Shown: one piece after another, positions 34,806 to 44,016 of the stretch
Numbering within the stretch: position 1 is the stretch's first letter
Layout of the letters: the number at the start of each line of letters is the position of its first letter
Assembly: GCA_000980705.1 (NCBI GenBank)
Contig: LBCK01000001.1
Coordinates: 310,001 to 374,000, forward strand
Length of the DNA: 64,000 nucleotides
DNA from: Ruminococcus sp. UNK.MGS-30
GTDB lineage: Bacteria; Bacillota; Clostridia; Oscillospirales; Ruminococcaceae
Direction of reading: 5' to 3'
Notes under the pieces: generated by a model
Database searches by the model: none
Seen by the model: only the letters and a program-made list of their open reading frames with translations
Told to the model about the DNA's origin: nothing
Made by a program: the position numbers and the translations under genes

Positions 34806-35291
34806 TTATCCGGCGGTGTAATATTCCGGCATCTCTGTGGTCAGATCTTTCAGTATGTAGTAGGTATAGCCATGTTCCCCGTCCGTAGAAGTGTAAAACT
34901 CGATCACGTTTCCGCTGTCCCCGAATACGGCATAGACATCCGTTCCCGGGTCGGCGCAGTTGGTCTGCAGTTCCTCTGTCGGCACAGGTGTCTGCTCATA
35001 AAGGGAAACAGTCAGACATTCACTGGAGTCCGCCGCCTTTCCCAGCAGCTTTGCGTCAGACGGCACAGTCGATTCCGAACCGTAAAACGCCACGCCGTAG
35101 TAACACGTCCCGTTGTAAACAATGGCGTTCATCCCTTCGCCCTCTGCCATATCTGTTTCTGCGATGCTGGTCTCTGCCGGTTTTGTTTTCGCCGGCTTGG
35201 TCTCAACGCTCTCCTGCGAAGATGTGTTTCCGCCGGCGCAGCCCGACAGCAGCATCGTTCCAATCAATCCAATACAAAACAGCTTTTTCAT
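34806..35291 (-). CDS. small secreted lipoprotein of unknown function
   Basis: A 161-residue lipoprotein: signal MKKLFCIGLIGTMLLSGCAG with lipobox LLSGC, then a Ser/Thr/Lys/Pro-rich linker (about 22-55) and a beta-rich domain with one Cys-Tyr-Tyr segment (GTCYYGVAFYG) and NCADPGTDVYAVFGDSG. It resembles small surface lipoproteins with no named family. ATG at 35291 follows GAGGTGAT. Confidence 0.75.
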   Translation of the reverse strand: MKKLFCIGLIGTMLLSGCAGGNTSSQESVETKPAKTKPAETSIAETDMAEGEGMNAIVYNGTCYYGVAFYGSESTVPSDAKLLGKAADSSECLTVSLYEQTPVPTEELQTNCADPGTDVYAVFGDSGNVIEFYTSTDGEHGYTYYILKDLTTEMPEYYTAG

Positions 35292-35504
35292 AAAGATCAC
35301 CTCAAGTCGTCTGGTCATTTTTGCTCCTATGCCATCAGAATCCTTTCTTCTGATACTGCTATTGTACCACATTTTCTACACAATTGCAATATTATTTTTA
35401 CTTTTTTTACGCGAAAACAAAAGATTTATTTTTCTGACAGCCCATCCAGTCGGATATTGGAAATGATTTTCAAAAAGATTCCATAAAATCCACATGAAAG
35501 TATC

Positions 35505-35533
35505 TTTACAATGTTCTGCAAACCAGGTATAAT
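35505..35533 (+). promoter_or_regulatory. promoter of glutamine synthetase-like gene
   Basis: TTTACA (35505-35510), 17 bases, TATAAT (35528-35533). The leader is only about 22-25 bases, too short for the ANTAR-type double hairpin. Confidence 0.85.
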
Positions 35534-35562
35534 AAAAATAGTACACTTTCAGGAGGTATCAT

Positions 35563-36846
35563 ATGTTTTTTTCTGAAACTGACCTATCCGACTTCATCGA
35601 GGAAAATGACGTAAAATTCATTCGCATGACCTTTTGCGACACGTTTGGAAATATGAAAAATATTGCCATCATGCCACGGGAACTGCACCGTGCCATCACT
35701 GACGGCATCCCGTTCAACGCCACCGGACTGCTGGAGGCATCCCATCAGAACCTGCTTCTGAAACCGGACACCTCCACCCTGTCCATCCTGCCCTGGCGGC
35801 CCCAGTCGGGACGTGTGGTCCGCTTTTTCTGCAAGCTGTATCACATGGACGGCACACCCTATGAGGGCGACCTGCGCCGGAATCTCCGGGAGACCATGAA
35901 GTCTCTCCAGAAACAGGGCTATCAGTGCGAAATGGGAACACGCTGTGAGTTCTATCTGTTCGAGACCGACATGGCAGGAAAGCCCACCCGGATTCCCTGC
36001 GACCAGGGCGGTTATCTGGACGTTGCACCGCTGGACAAGTGCGAAAACACACGCCGTGAGATCTGTCTGTCCCTGGAGGAGATGGGGCTGAATCCCACCA
36101 CATCCTGCCACAAGCACGGCCCCGGACAGAACGAGATCGACTTTGCGTGCAGCAATCCGCTGACCGCAGCCGACAACATGGCACACTATAAGACCGTTGT
36201 CAAGACCATTGCGGCACAGAACGGTTTCTATGCGTCCTTTATGCCGAAGCCGTTCAAGGACTGCAGCGGCAGCGGACTGAAGATCACCCTGTGCATCAAG
36301 AAAGACGACAAGAGCATTTTCGGCACGAGCCACAAAGACCTGACACCGGAGGGCAGAGCCTTTATCGCCGGAATCCTTAACCGTGCCAGAGAATTCACCA
36401 TGTTCTCCAACCCCACCATCAACTCCTACGACCGGTTCGGTTATCGTGCCGCACCGTCCCGGATCAACTGGTCAGAAGAGAACCGGATTCCGCTGGTACA
36501 GCTGCTGTATGCGCCGGGCAGAGACGGCTCCATTGAGTTCCGCTCCGCTGATGCGTACTGCAACCCTTACATCACATTTCAGATGCTGCTGAGTGCCGGC
36601 ATGGCTGGCATCCAGAACGGCGAAGAGCTGTACGACAACATGAACGCTGCCAACGAGAACTCCGCCATTCCCACGCTGCCCCATTCCCTGGAAGAATCCA
36701 TCCGGCTGGCGCAGGAGAGCGACTTTGTCCGCAGCACCGTTCCCGAGGCAATTCTCCACGACTTTTCCGCCGCAATGCAGAAAGAAGTGGACGCATATCA
36801 TCTGGCAAAAGACCCGGAGGCGTTTTGCTTTGAGCGGTATTTTTAA
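35563..36846 (+). CDS. glutamine synthetase-family protein with altered metal site
   Basis: A 427-residue member of the type I glutamine synthetase fold, a cytoplasmic ATP-dependent ligase. Seen: MTFCDTFGNMKNI (beta-grasp), CEFYLFE (metal Glu), GPGQNEIDFACSNPLTAADN, NPTINSYDRF and SIEFRSADAYCNPY (Arg and Glu for ATP). The GSGxH motif reads SGSGLKITL, with Lys in place of the His that normally binds the n2 metal, and the DxSS loop is also not standard. It may be an atypical ligase rather than housekeeping GlnA. GTG-started ANTAR gene follows after 44 bases. Confidence 0.85.
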   Translation: MFFSETDLSDFIEENDVKFIRMTFCDTFGNMKNIAIMPRELHRAITDGIPFNATGLLEASHQNLLLKPDTSTLSILPWRPQSGRVVRFFCKLYHMDGTPYEGDLRRNLRETMKSLQKQGYQCEMGTRCEFYLFETDMAGKPTRIPCDQGGYLDVAPLDKCENTRREICLSLEEMGLNPTTSCHKHGPGQNEIDFACSNPLTAADNMAHYKTVVKTIAAQNGFYASFMPKPFKDCSGSGLKITLCIKKDDKSIFGTSHKDLTPEGRAFIAGILNRAREFTMFSNPTINSYDRFGYRAAPSRINWSEENRIPLVQLLYAPGRDGSIEFRSADAYCNPYITFQMLLSAGMAGIQNGEELYDNMNAANENSAIPTLPHSLEESIRLAQESDFVRSTVPEAILHDFSAAMQKEVDAYHLAKDPEAFCFERYF

Positions 36847-36890
36847 GCAGCCGGCAAGCTGTAATCTGAAAAAGAGGAGGGAACACAACG

Positions 36891-37463
36891 GTGTATTCCG
36901 AACGCACACTGATTATCTCCGGCTCTGAAAAAGGGCTGGACGGCGTGATCGGCTTTTTGAAAACCTGTGGCTGCGGCTCCGTTGCAGTCGTCTCCAGCGG
37001 CAGCGAGGCAAGACGCATGATTCCCCACGACGATTATGATTTGATTCTGATTAACACACCGCTGAAAGACGAATTCGGTCACCAGCTGGCGGTCAAGCTC
37101 TGCGAATCCACCTGCTCCGGCGTTATCCTCATCTGCAAGGCAGATCTGGCGGAAGAGATGGTCAACCGCACCGGCGACTACGGTGTCTGTGTGGTATCCA
37201 AACCACTGAACAAGCAGGAACTGGTGAAAGCGCTCCGCATCGGCAGCGCTTTCCGGCACCGTCTGCTGACGATGCAAAAGGAGAACAACAAGCTCCGGGC
37301 AAAGCTGGAAGAGATGCGGTATGTTTCCCGTGCCAAATTCCTGCTCATCTCCGAACAGGGCATGACCGAAGAGGCGGCGCACCGCTACATCGAAAAAAGC
37401 GCCATGGACACCCGGCGCACCCGGAAAGAAGTGTCCCTGGAAGTTATCGCAAAATACGAATAA
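36891..37463 (+). CDS. ANTAR-domain response regulator
   Basis: A 190-residue RNA-binding antiterminator. N-terminal receiver-like domain (about 1-120: TLIISGSEKGLDGVIGFLK, DYDLILINTP), coiled coil (about 122-140), and a C-terminal ANTAR domain with AKFLLISEQGMTEEAAHRYI and SAMDTRRTRKEVSLEVI. The receiver's acidic pocket appears incomplete (only one clear Asp pair), so activation may not be by phosphorylation. GTG start at 36891, preceded by GAGGAGGG. Clostridial ANTAR proteins often sit with glutamine synthetases; the target RNA was not found nearby. Confidence 0.9.
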   Translation: MYSERTLIISGSEKGLDGVIGFLKTCGCGSVAVVSSGSEARRMIPHDDYDLILINTPLKDEFGHQLAVKLCESTCSGVILICKADLAEEMVNRTGDYGVCVVSKPLNKQELVKALRIGSAFRHRLLTMQKENNKLRAKLEEMRYVSRAKFLLISEQGMTEEAAHRYIEKSAMDTRRTRKEVSLEVIAKYE

Positions 37464-37481
37464 ACATCGTTTGGAAAAACG

Positions 37482-37529
37482 AAAAACCGCAGCGGAAAGA
37501 AAAAAACTTTCCGCTGCGGTTTTATTTTT
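37482..37529 (+). terminator. bidirectional terminator between ANTAR and upp genes
   Basis: AAAACCGCAGCGGAAAG pairs perfectly with CTTTCCGCTGCGGTTTT; T-runs on both sides. Confidence 0.93.
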
Positions 37530-37544
37530 GTGATTTTATAAGTC

Positions 37545-38174
37545 TTACTTTGTGCCGAAAATACGGTCGCCGGCATCTCCCAGACCCGGAACGATATAGC
37601 CCTTTTCGTTCAGGCTCTCGTCCACGCCGCCGCAGTAGATGTCAACATCCGGATGCGCTGCCAGCAGAGCGTCACGACCCTCCGGGCAAGCCAGGATGCA
37701 CAGGAACTTAATGCTCTTGACGCCCATTTCCTTCAGATCCTTGATGGCTGCGATCGCAGAAGTACCAGTTGCCAGCATAGCATCGATCACGATAACTTCA
37801 CGCTCTGCGATGTCATCCGGCATCTTGGAATAGTACTTCACGGCATCGTGTGTACCCGGTTCACAGAAAATGCCGATATGACCGATCTTTGCCGCCGGAA
37901 TGAGCGAAGTAACGCCGTCTACCAGTCCCAGACCTGCACGCAGGATGGGAACGAAAGCCAGCTTTCTGCCGGAGATCACCTTGGTCTTAGCGATGCCCTG
38001 GTGTGTCTCGATGGTGACTTCCTTCATCGGCAGATCCCGGGTCGCCTCATAACAGATCAGCATTGCTGTCTCAGAGGTCAGCTCCCGAAATTCCTTTACG
38101 CCTGTCATTTTATCCCGCATCAGTGAGATCTTGTGCTGCACCAGCGGGTGGTCTACTACATGAATCCCTGCCAT
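37545..38174 (-). CDS. upp: uracil phosphoribosyltransferase
   Basis: Salvage of uracil to UMP with PRPP. The 209-residue protein shows [19 protein letters not shown], the PRPP loop [16 protein letters not shown] and the C-terminal uracil-binding [19 protein letters not shown] follows CAGGAGG. It is 15 bases downstream of rpiB, one operon. Length and motifs are normal. Confidence 0.97.
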   Translation of the reverse strand: MAGIHVVDHPLVQHKISLMRDKMTGVKEFRELTSETAMLICYEATRDLPMKEVTIETHQGIAKTKVISGRKLAFVPILRAGLGLVDGVTSLIPAAKIGHIGIFCEPGTHDAVKYYSKMPDDIAEREVIVIDAMLATGTSAIAAIKDLKEMGVKSIKFLCILACPEGRDALLAAHPDVDIYCGGVDESLNEKGYIVPGLGDAGDRIFGTK

Positions 38175-38189
38175 GTTCTTATCCTCCTG

Positions 38190-38630
38190 TTACCATTCTT
38201 TTTCCAGTTCAGTAATCATATTCACACGGTTCTCGTGTCTGCCGCCCTCAAAAGGCGTATCCAGGAAAATCTCCACCAGTTCCAATGCGAGACCGCTGCC
38301 CAGTGTCCGGGCGCCCATGCACATTACATTGGCGTCGTTGTGCAGACGGGTGTACTTGGTGGAAAACGCATCTGCACACAGTGATGCACGAATGCCCCGG
38401 ATCTTGTTTGCAGCGATCGACATACCGATTCCCGTGCCGCAAATCAGAATCCCCATGTCACCCGGATGAGATGCCACCGCAGTACCGACTGCCTTGGCGA
38501 TCACCGGATAATCGGCTCTTTCGCCGTTACAGCCGCAGTCCTCCACTTCCAGCTGCCGTTCTTTCAGCAGCGCAATGACCTCCTGCTTGCGTTCATAGCC
38601 GGCGTGGTCACATCCAATCCAAATTTTCAT
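38190..38630 (-). CDS. rpiB: ribose-5-phosphate isomerase B
   Basis: Interconverts ribulose- and ribose-5-phosphate. A 146-residue RpiB/LacAB protein: WIGCDHAGYERK substrate site, GILICGTGIGMSIAANK with the catalytic Cys, RGIRASLC and NDANVMCMGART. With upp it feeds PRPP-dependent nucleotide salvage. ATG at 38630 preceded by AAAGGAG. Confidence 0.96.
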   Translation of the reverse strand: MKIWIGCDHAGYERKQEVIALLKERQLEVEDCGCNGERADYPVIAKAVGTAVASHPGDMGILICGTGIGMSIAANKIRGIRASLCADAFSTKYTRLHNDANVMCMGARTLGSGLALELVEIFLDTPFEGGRHENRVNMITELEKEW

Positions 38631-38663
38631 GTTCTTCTGACTCCTTTGTCTTGAGATACTTCT

Positions 38664-38692
38664 ATTATAGCATATTTACCGGACAATTGCAA
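38664..38692 (-). promoter_or_regulatory. promoter of rpiB-upp
   Basis: Minus strand TTGCAA (38687-38692), 17 bases, TATAAT (38664-38669). Confidence 0.75.
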
Positions 38693-38718
38693 GGTGTATT
38701 TTCCAAGATACACGAAAA

Positions 38719-39402
38719 TCACTTTGCCCGCTGTTTCTCCTGCAAGTCCTTTTCCGCTTTCACCAGCTGCAAATACTCCGGCATCAGTTCCGCCGGGGCC
38801 TGCCACTGTGCCTGCGCCGCTGCCAGGCAGATGCCTGTGCCGTTTTGCAGACGTGTCATGGGAGATGCGATCGTCAGACCCTGCTCCGCCCGGAACAGTT
38901 CCACTGCATCGCCCGCCAGCAGCACCGGCTGTTCCAGTGATGCCAGCTGCTGCGCCAGTTCTGCCGCAGGCTGCATTCCGTCCGGCTGCATTGCTGTGAT
39001 CTGCGTGCCGTCACTCTGGTACAGTCCGGCATAGACCAGAGACTGTCTCGCCGTCATGACCGCACAGATCACGCCCTGCCAGGACAGATTCTGCCACGCC
39101 AGCCCTTCCAGCGTAGAGATTCCCACGCAAGGGATCTGCAGGGCGTAGGACATGGCTTTTACCGCCGCAATGCCGATGCGCAGCCCGGTGTAGGAACCCG
39201 GACCTTTCGCCGCAGCGAAACCGTCTACATCCTGCCAGTTCAGCCCGGTGTCCGCCAGCAGACGCTCTGCCAGAGGCAGGATCACCTGGGAATGGGTACG
39301 TTTTGTATAAACCGTCTGCTGCGCCAGCAGGCAGCGGCTTTCGCTGTCATACAGCGCCGCAGCCGCTACTTTTCCGGAAGTGTCAATCCCCAAGATTCGC
39401 AA
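38719..39402 (-). CDS. tsaB: TsaB, t6A tRNA-modification subunit
   Basis: Partner of TsaD in threonylcarbamoyladenosine synthesis at tRNA A37. The 227-residue ASKHA-fold protein starts RILGIDTSGKVAAAAL and has KGPGSYTGLRIGIAAVKAMS, the standard TsaB core. The ATG at 39411 directly touches its ribosome site; TTG at 39402, nine bases past AAGGAG, gives the usual MRILGIDTS start and is chosen. It overlaps tsaE by 20 bases; fhs, tsaE and tsaB form one operon. Confidence 0.93.
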   Translation of the reverse strand: MRILGIDTSGKVAAAALYDSESRCLLAQQTVYTKRTHSQVILPLAERLLADTGLNWQDVDGFAAAKGPGSYTGLRIGIAAVKAMSYALQIPCVGISTLEGLAWQNLSWQGVICAVMTARQSLVYAGLYQSDGTQITAMQPDGMQPAAELAQQLASLEQPVLLAGDAVELFRAEQGLTIASPMTRLQNGTGICLAAAQAQWQAPAELMPEYLQLVKAEKDLQEKQRAK

Positions 39403-39832
39403 AGCGCTCATCTCCTTCTACTGTGATCTGTCTGCCGTCATCGGAAAGCCGCTCAATGGTGATGCGGATGCAGTTCTCCGGCAGCTCCGATGCGATATTC
39501 TCCGACCACTCAATGGCAAATACGCCCTCATCCAGGGGATAGTCATAGAACCCGGTGGATTCCAGATCCAGTGCGCCCTCGATGCGGTACATATCAAAAT
39601 GGTAGAGCGACAGTCCGTCGCCGTGGTATTCCTGCACAATGGCAAAGGTAGGCGAAGAAACCACATCCGGCAGTCCCATGCCCTTTGCCAGTCCACGGGT
39701 AAAGGTGGTCTTTCCCACGCCGAGACCGCCGAAATAGGCGATCACATCTCCGGCGTGCAGCTGTTTCCCCAGCTGTTCCGCAAAGGCAATGGTCTCCGCC
39801 GGCGATGCCGTCGTTTTCTGTATTTTCAACAC
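39383..39832 (-). CDS. tsaE: TsaE, t6A ATPase subunit
   Basis: Small P-loop ATPase (149 residues) that resets the TsaBD complex. Walker A GGLGVGKTTFTRG (about residue 39-51), switch-like SSPTFAIVQEY, Walker B-type YHFDMYRIE and GVFAIEWSENI. GTG start at 39832, 15 bases after fhs. The end overlaps tsaB. Confidence 0.95.
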   Translation of the reverse strand: MLKIQKTTASPAETIAFAEQLGKQLHAGDVIAYFGGLGVGKTTFTRGLAKGMGLPDVVSSPTFAIVQEYHGDGLSLYHFDMYRIEGALDLESTGFYDYPLDEGVFAIEWSENIASELPENCIRITIERLSDDGRQITVEGDERFANLGD

Positions 39833-39847
39833 GTCTGTTCCATCTCC

Positions 39848-41518
39848 TTAGAACAATCCGGTAATGTTGCCGTCGTTGTCGCAGTCGATCTTCAAAGCCG
39901 ACGGTGCCTTCGGCAGACCCGGCATGGTCATGATGTTGCCGGTGAGAACAACCACAAAGCCAGCGCCGTTGGACAGTGTCACGTCACGGACCGTGATGGT
40001 GAAGTGTTCCGGCTTGCCCAACTTCGCAGCATCATCCGACAGGGAGTACTGTGTCTTTGCCACGCATACCGGCAGATTGCCGCAGCCCAGAGCATTGATC
40101 TGTGCCAGCGCTTTCTTTGCCGGAGCAGTAAAGGTCACGCCGTCTGCACGGTAGATCTCCTTTGCGATCTTTTCCACCTTTTCCTCTACGGAAAGGTCTG
40201 TGTCATACAGTACGTGGAAATTGGACGGCTTGGTCTCGATGGTCTTGCAGACCTTTTCTGCCAGTTCCTTGCCGCCTGCGCCGCCCTTAGCGAACACTTC
40301 GGTCAGAGCGAATTCTGCGCCCAGATCTTCACAGAACTTCTGGATAAAGTTCAGCTCTGCATCTGTGTCGCACTGGAAACGGTTGATGGCAACCACTACC
40401 GGTACGCCGTACTTCTTCATATTCTCGATATGCACCTGGAGGTTTACGATACCCTTTTTCAGTGCATCCAGATTCTCGGTAGTCAGTTCTGTTTTCGGCA
40501 CGCCGCCGTTGTATTTCAGCGCACGAACAGTTGCGACCAGAACCACGCAGCTGGGGTTCAGACCGCCGTAGCGGCACTTGATGTCGAAGAACTTCTCTGC
40601 GCCCAGATCAGAGCCGAAACCTGCCTCGGTCACGCAGTAGTCGCCCAGTTTCAGCGCCAGCTTTGTGGCACGGAGCGAGTTGCAGCCGTGCGCAATGTTG
40701 GCGAACGGGCCGCCGTGAATCAGCGCCGGCGTATGCTCCAGGGTCTGTACCAGGTTCGGCTTGAGGGCATCCTTCAGCAGTGCTGTCATAGCACCGTTTG
40801 CGCCCAGATCCTTGGCATAAACCGGATTGCCGTCCAGATCGTATGCCACCAGGATCTTGCCCAGGCGTTCCTTCAGGTCTGCCAGGTCAGATGCCAGGCA
40901 CAGGATTGCCATAACCTCGGAGGCAACGGTGATCTGGAATCCGTCGCTCCGGGGAATACCGTCCACCTTGCCGCCCAGACCAATGACGATGTTCCGCAGC
41001 GCACGGTCGTTCATGTCCAGCACACGCTTGAGCATAACCCGGCGCTGGTCGATGCGCAGCACATTGCCCTGCTGCATATGGTTATCCAGCATAGCACACA
41101 GCAGGTTGTTTGCCGCAGTGATGGCGTGCATATCGCCGGTGAAGTGCAGGTTGATATCCTCCATGGGAACGACCTGTGCATAGCCGCCGCCGGCTGCACC
41201 GCCCTTGATGCCGAATACCGGACCCAGGGACGGTTCACGCAGTGCCAGGACTGCCTTCTTGCCGATCTGGTGCAGTGCGTCTGCCAGACCTACGCTGACG
41301 GTAGTCTTGCCCTCGCCTGCCGGTGTCGGGTTGATGGCGGTCACCAGAATCAGCTTACCGTCCGGCTTGCTGTCCAGCTTTTTGAACAGCTGCTCCGACA
41401 GCTTTGCCTTGTAGTGACCATAGTACTCGATATCTTCCTCTTCAATGGACAGTTCCGCTGCCACCTTACCGATAGGGTACATTTCTGCACGCTGTGCAAT
41501 TTCGATATCAGACAACAT
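39848..41518 (-). CDS. fhs: formate-tetrahydrofolate ligase
   Basis: Activates formate with ATP to 10-formyl-THF, for purine and one-carbon supply. The 556-residue enzyme has the P-loop [20 protein letters not shown] (about 63-82), [19 protein letters not shown] and the C-terminal region with [16 protein letters not shown]. The ATG at 41518 follows GAAAGGAGAG. Promoter TTGCAT-17-TATAAT lies at 41619-41647. A formate channel is encoded at 57 kb. Confidence 0.97.
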   Translation of the reverse strand: MLSDIEIAQRAEMYPIGKVAAELSIEEEDIEYYGHYKAKLSEQLFKKLDSKPDGKLILVTAINPTPAGEGKTTVSVGLADALHQIGKKAVLALREPSLGPVFGIKGGAAGGGYAQVVPMEDINLHFTGDMHAITAANNLLCAMLDNHMQQGNVLRIDQRRVMLKRVLDMNDRALRNIVIGLGGKVDGIPRSDGFQITVASEVMAILCLASDLADLKERLGKILVAYDLDGNPVYAKDLGANGAMTALLKDALKPNLVQTLEHTPALIHGGPFANIAHGCNSLRATKLALKLGDYCVTEAGFGSDLGAEKFFDIKCRYGGLNPSCVVLVATVRALKYNGGVPKTELTTENLDALKKGIVNLQVHIENMKKYGVPVVVAINRFQCDTDAELNFIQKFCEDLGAEFALTEVFAKGGAGGKELAEKVCKTIETKPSNFHVLYDTDLSVEEKVEKIAKEIYRADGVTFTAPAKKALAQINALGCGNLPVCVAKTQYSLSDDAAKLGKPEHFTITVRDVTLSNGAGFVVVLTGNIMTMPGLPKAPSALKIDCDNDGNITGLF

Positions 41519-41618
41519 AAATTTTCTCTCCTTTTCCGTATCGCCGTCCTGCATCACACGTTTTTTTGGACGCAGGACAGACTTTTCCGCATTTTTTCGC
41601 AATCAGAAACATACTTTT

Positions 41619-41647
41619 ATTATAGCATCTTTTCACAGGCAATGCAA
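41619..41647 (-). promoter_or_regulatory. promoter of fhs-tsaE-tsaB operon
   Basis: Minus strand TTGCAT (41642-41647), 17 bases, TATAAT (41619-41624); leader of about 95 bases. Confidence 0.75.
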
Positions 41648-41740
41648 GGCGAATTTTTCTTTTCGGTGATTCGCTGTATTTCCACAAATTTTTCCGTGGG
41701 ATTTTCACGGAACTGCACCCATTCCGGAGGTTGAACATCC

Positions 41741-43030
41741 ATGACACATAAAATTATCCCCATTTTTTCAGCCTTTCTGCTGGCCTTCCTGAGCGGATGC
41801 GCCGCACAGACTGAACAAAGCGTACCGGAAAACGCCGCTTTCTGCGACGATATCACCAAACACGTCCAGCAGGTGGAACAGCTGCACGTTGCCAGCGGCA
41901 CCACAGACTGCACGCCGGATGACACCGAAACAGCAGCGTACCACTATGACACGGTATACGGGATGTGGTTTCCCTATCTGGACTACGGGGAGATTCTTGC
42001 CGGAAAGACGGCAGATCAGTTCCGTGATGCTGTGCGCCAGCGCTTTCAGCAGGTGGCAGACATGGGGATCAACACAGTCTATCTCCATCTCCGGGCATTC
42101 GGAGACGCCTATTATCAATCTGCCCTCTTTCCGCCGGCAAAGGAAGTGGGCGATTATGACCCGTTTTCCATTCTGCTGGAAGAGGCGCACCAGCTGCATT
42201 TGTCCGTCCACGGCTGGGTGAATCCGCTACGGCTGCAAAAGGATTCCGCCATGGCATCGATGTCGGACAGCTATCCGGTAAAACAATGGTACAGCGATCC
42301 GCAGAAGAACGGCACCTATCTGTGCAAAGTGGGAGAATACTGGTGGCTGAACCCGGCATATCCGGAAGTACGTCAGCTGGTGGCAGACGGCGTGGCGGAA
42401 ATTCTGGCGCAATACCATGTGGACGGCATCCATCTGGACGACTACTTCTACCCCACCACAGAAACCGCCTTTGATGCAGCTGCATTTGCCGATGCAAAAG
42501 CGGACGATCTGGGCGCATTCCGGCTGGAACAGGTCAATGCCATGGTACAGCAGATCTACAGCACCGTTAAGGCTGCGTCTCCGGCAATACAGCTGAGTAT
42601 CAGTCCGCAGGGAACGATGGACGGCAACTACACGAAACAATATGCCGACGTGCGCCGCTGGGGGACGGAAACCGGCTACTGCGATGTACTGATTCCGCAA
42701 CTGTACTACGGCTTTGCCAACGAAACCGCACCTTTTGCGGAGACGCTGCAAACCTGGACAGAGACAGTTTCCAGCGAGTCCGTTTCTCTGGTCATCGGCA
42801 TCGGCACGCACAAGTGCGGCAAAGAGGACACCTGGGCAGGCAGCGGCAGCATGGAGTGGTGCAGTGAGCCGACGCTGCCCATTCGTCAGGCAAAACTGGC
42901 GCTGGAAACAAACGGAACGGACGGCGTCGCCGTCTACGACTATGAAACAACCTTTCAACCGGACACTGCCGCAGATGCCCTGTCACAGATTCGGGAGGCG
43001 TTGGGAAAGTTGTTCCGGAATGGGAAATAA
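41741..43030 (+). CDS. GHL10 (DUF187)-type glycoside hydrolase-like lipoprotein
   Basis: A 429-residue surface lipoprotein, lipobox FLSGC near residue 20. The TIM-barrel belongs to the glycosyl hydrolase-like 10 family: YGMWFPYLDYGEIL, FQQVADMGINTVYLHLRAFG, LHLSVHGWVNPLRL, the VDGIHLDDYFYP strand carrying two Asp candidates for catalysis, and LSISPQGTMDGNY. Family members act on cell-surface or host glycans or peptidoglycan; substrate not settled. The ATG lies ten bases after GGAGG. Probably a single-gene unit; its downstream hairpin region is interrupted by a MITE-like element. Confidence 0.88.
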   Translation: MTHKIIPIFSAFLLAFLSGCAAQTEQSVPENAAFCDDITKHVQQVEQLHVASGTTDCTPDDTETAAYHYDTVYGMWFPYLDYGEILAGKTADQFRDAVRQRFQQVADMGINTVYLHLRAFGDAYYQSALFPPAKEVGDYDPFSILLEEAHQLHLSVHGWVNPLRLQKDSAMASMSDSYPVKQWYSDPQKNGTYLCKVGEYWWLNPAYPEVRQLVADGVAEILAQYHVDGIHLDDYFYPTTETAFDAAAFADAKADDLGAFRLEQVNAMVQQIYSTVKAASPAIQLSISPQGTMDGNYTKQYADVRRWGTETGYCDVLIPQLYYGFANETAPFAETLQTWTETVSSESVSLVIGIGTHKCGKEDTWAGSGSMEWCSEPTLPIRQAKLALETNGTDGVAVYDYETTFQPDTAADALSQIREALGKLFRNGK

Positions 43031-43057
43031 AAAAGCGTTCTGTTTCAATGGGGGAAG

Positions 43058-43229
43058 GGCAACACCGTACAAAGCCCGCCTATTGGCTTTGTACGCAATC
43101 TGCTTGTCGATTTCCCGTCATACTGCACAGAAATTCCTTGACATACGACAGTATGCCTGCGAAATTTCTATACAGTCTGCCGAAAAATCGAACTACGCAT
43201 CTTACGCACAAGCTTTATGCGGTGTTGCC
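43058..43229. mobile_element. MITE-like element, copy 1 (172 bp)
   Basis: Ends GGCAACACCG and CGGTGTTGCC, extendable to about 17 bases of imperfect terminal inverted repeat (GGCAACACCGTACAAAGC against GGCAACACCGCATAAAGC). Internal nested palindromes (AGAAATTC...GAAATTTCT and CATAC...GTATG) allow the element to fold. No coding capacity. Copy 2 at 57032-57202 is inverted and roughly 90 percent identical. No clear target duplication. It is flanked by GCGTTCTGTTTC and GAAAACAGAACGC, complementary arms of an older hairpin. Confidence 0.8.
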
Positions 43230-43283
43230 TTGAAAACAGAACGCTGTAATAAAGGAGGAAGCGGTCTTTTCAGACCTTGCACA

Positions 43284-43321
43284 GATACTGCCTGCTCAGA
43301 GAAAAGCAGGAGGTATCTTTT
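43284..43321 (+). terminator. hairpin with T-run downstream of MITE copy 1
   Basis: GATACTGCCTGCT pairs with AGCAGGAGGTATC around an eight-base loop, then TTTTATA. Could end transcripts coming from the GHL10 gene side. Confidence 0.6.
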
Positions 43322-43374
43322 ATATCACATTTCTGCATAAGGGAGCATACAGAAACAGGAGATAGCATTGCATT

Positions 43375-44016
43375 TTAATACACAGCCATGATAACATCTT
43401 CCGCAGTGTCTTCCGCTGCGCCGGATTCAAATGTCACAGAATACGCATAAACACCGTCTGTCCAGTCTGCGGCATAGACCAATCTGCCGTTTCCACGAAT
43501 GTGTACACTCTTGCCGTCAATTTCCTGGGTAGAATCGTTCTCATATAAGTTATAGTCTCCGCTGATTTCGCTGGTGCCAAGCCCTTTCCGGATTCGTGCC
43601 AGTTCATTGCCGGCGTCGTCCTGGTAGATGATCTCAATCATATCATTCTGTATCGCCTGTATAACTTTACCAGAACTGTTGACGCAGGAATCCGGTGCTG
43701 TAATGGAGAACCCGGCGATCTGTGCCGCCTCGGAAAGGTCGGTGCATTCCTGGAATGGGTTTGCGATCTGCACATCGTCATCTGTCACTGCGGTAGTCAC
43801 CTTTGGACGGCCTACCAAACTGTCCGAAGTGCGCTGGAACTGCGTATATACCACCAATCCGGCACACAGTGCCATTGCAGCACACAGTCCCAAAGCACAA
43901 TACCGGATTTTTTTCGAAAATCCGCCTCGCCTGGTGTCCTGCTGTTCCTGTGCCGCCTCTAAAATAAACTTGTCCTGGATGTCTCCAATGAGATACAAAA
44001 GCCGAAACTCTTTCAT
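43375..44016 (-). CDS. membrane anti-sigma factor-like protein
   Basis: A 213-residue protein: cytoplasmic N-terminus MKEFRLLYLIGDIQDKFILEA, which fits the sigma-binding part, one transmembrane helix (about 38-56) and an outer domain ending GAAEDTAEDVIMAVY. This resembles DUF4367-type anti-sigma factors. Its ATG overlaps the original stop of the ECF sigma gene upstream (ATGA), the standard pairing. Since that sigma gene is broken, the protein may no longer have its partner and its expression may be reduced. Confidence 0.75.
   Translation of the reverse strand: MKEFRLLYLIGDIQDKFILEAAQEQQDTRRGGFSKKIRYCALGLCAAMALCAGLVVYTQFQRTSDSLVGRPKVTTAVTDDDVQIANPFQECTDLSEAAQIAGFSITAPDSCVNSSGKVIQAIQNDMIEIIYQDDAGNELARIRKGLGTSEISGDYNLYENDSTQEIDGKSVHIRGNGRLVYAADWTDGVYAYSVTFESGAAEDTAEDVIMAVY

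Noticed and set aside
35534..35562. ANTAR-type double hairpin ahead of the glutamine synthetase-like gene
   Set aside because: The leader from the consensus promoter is too short and shows no hairpins.
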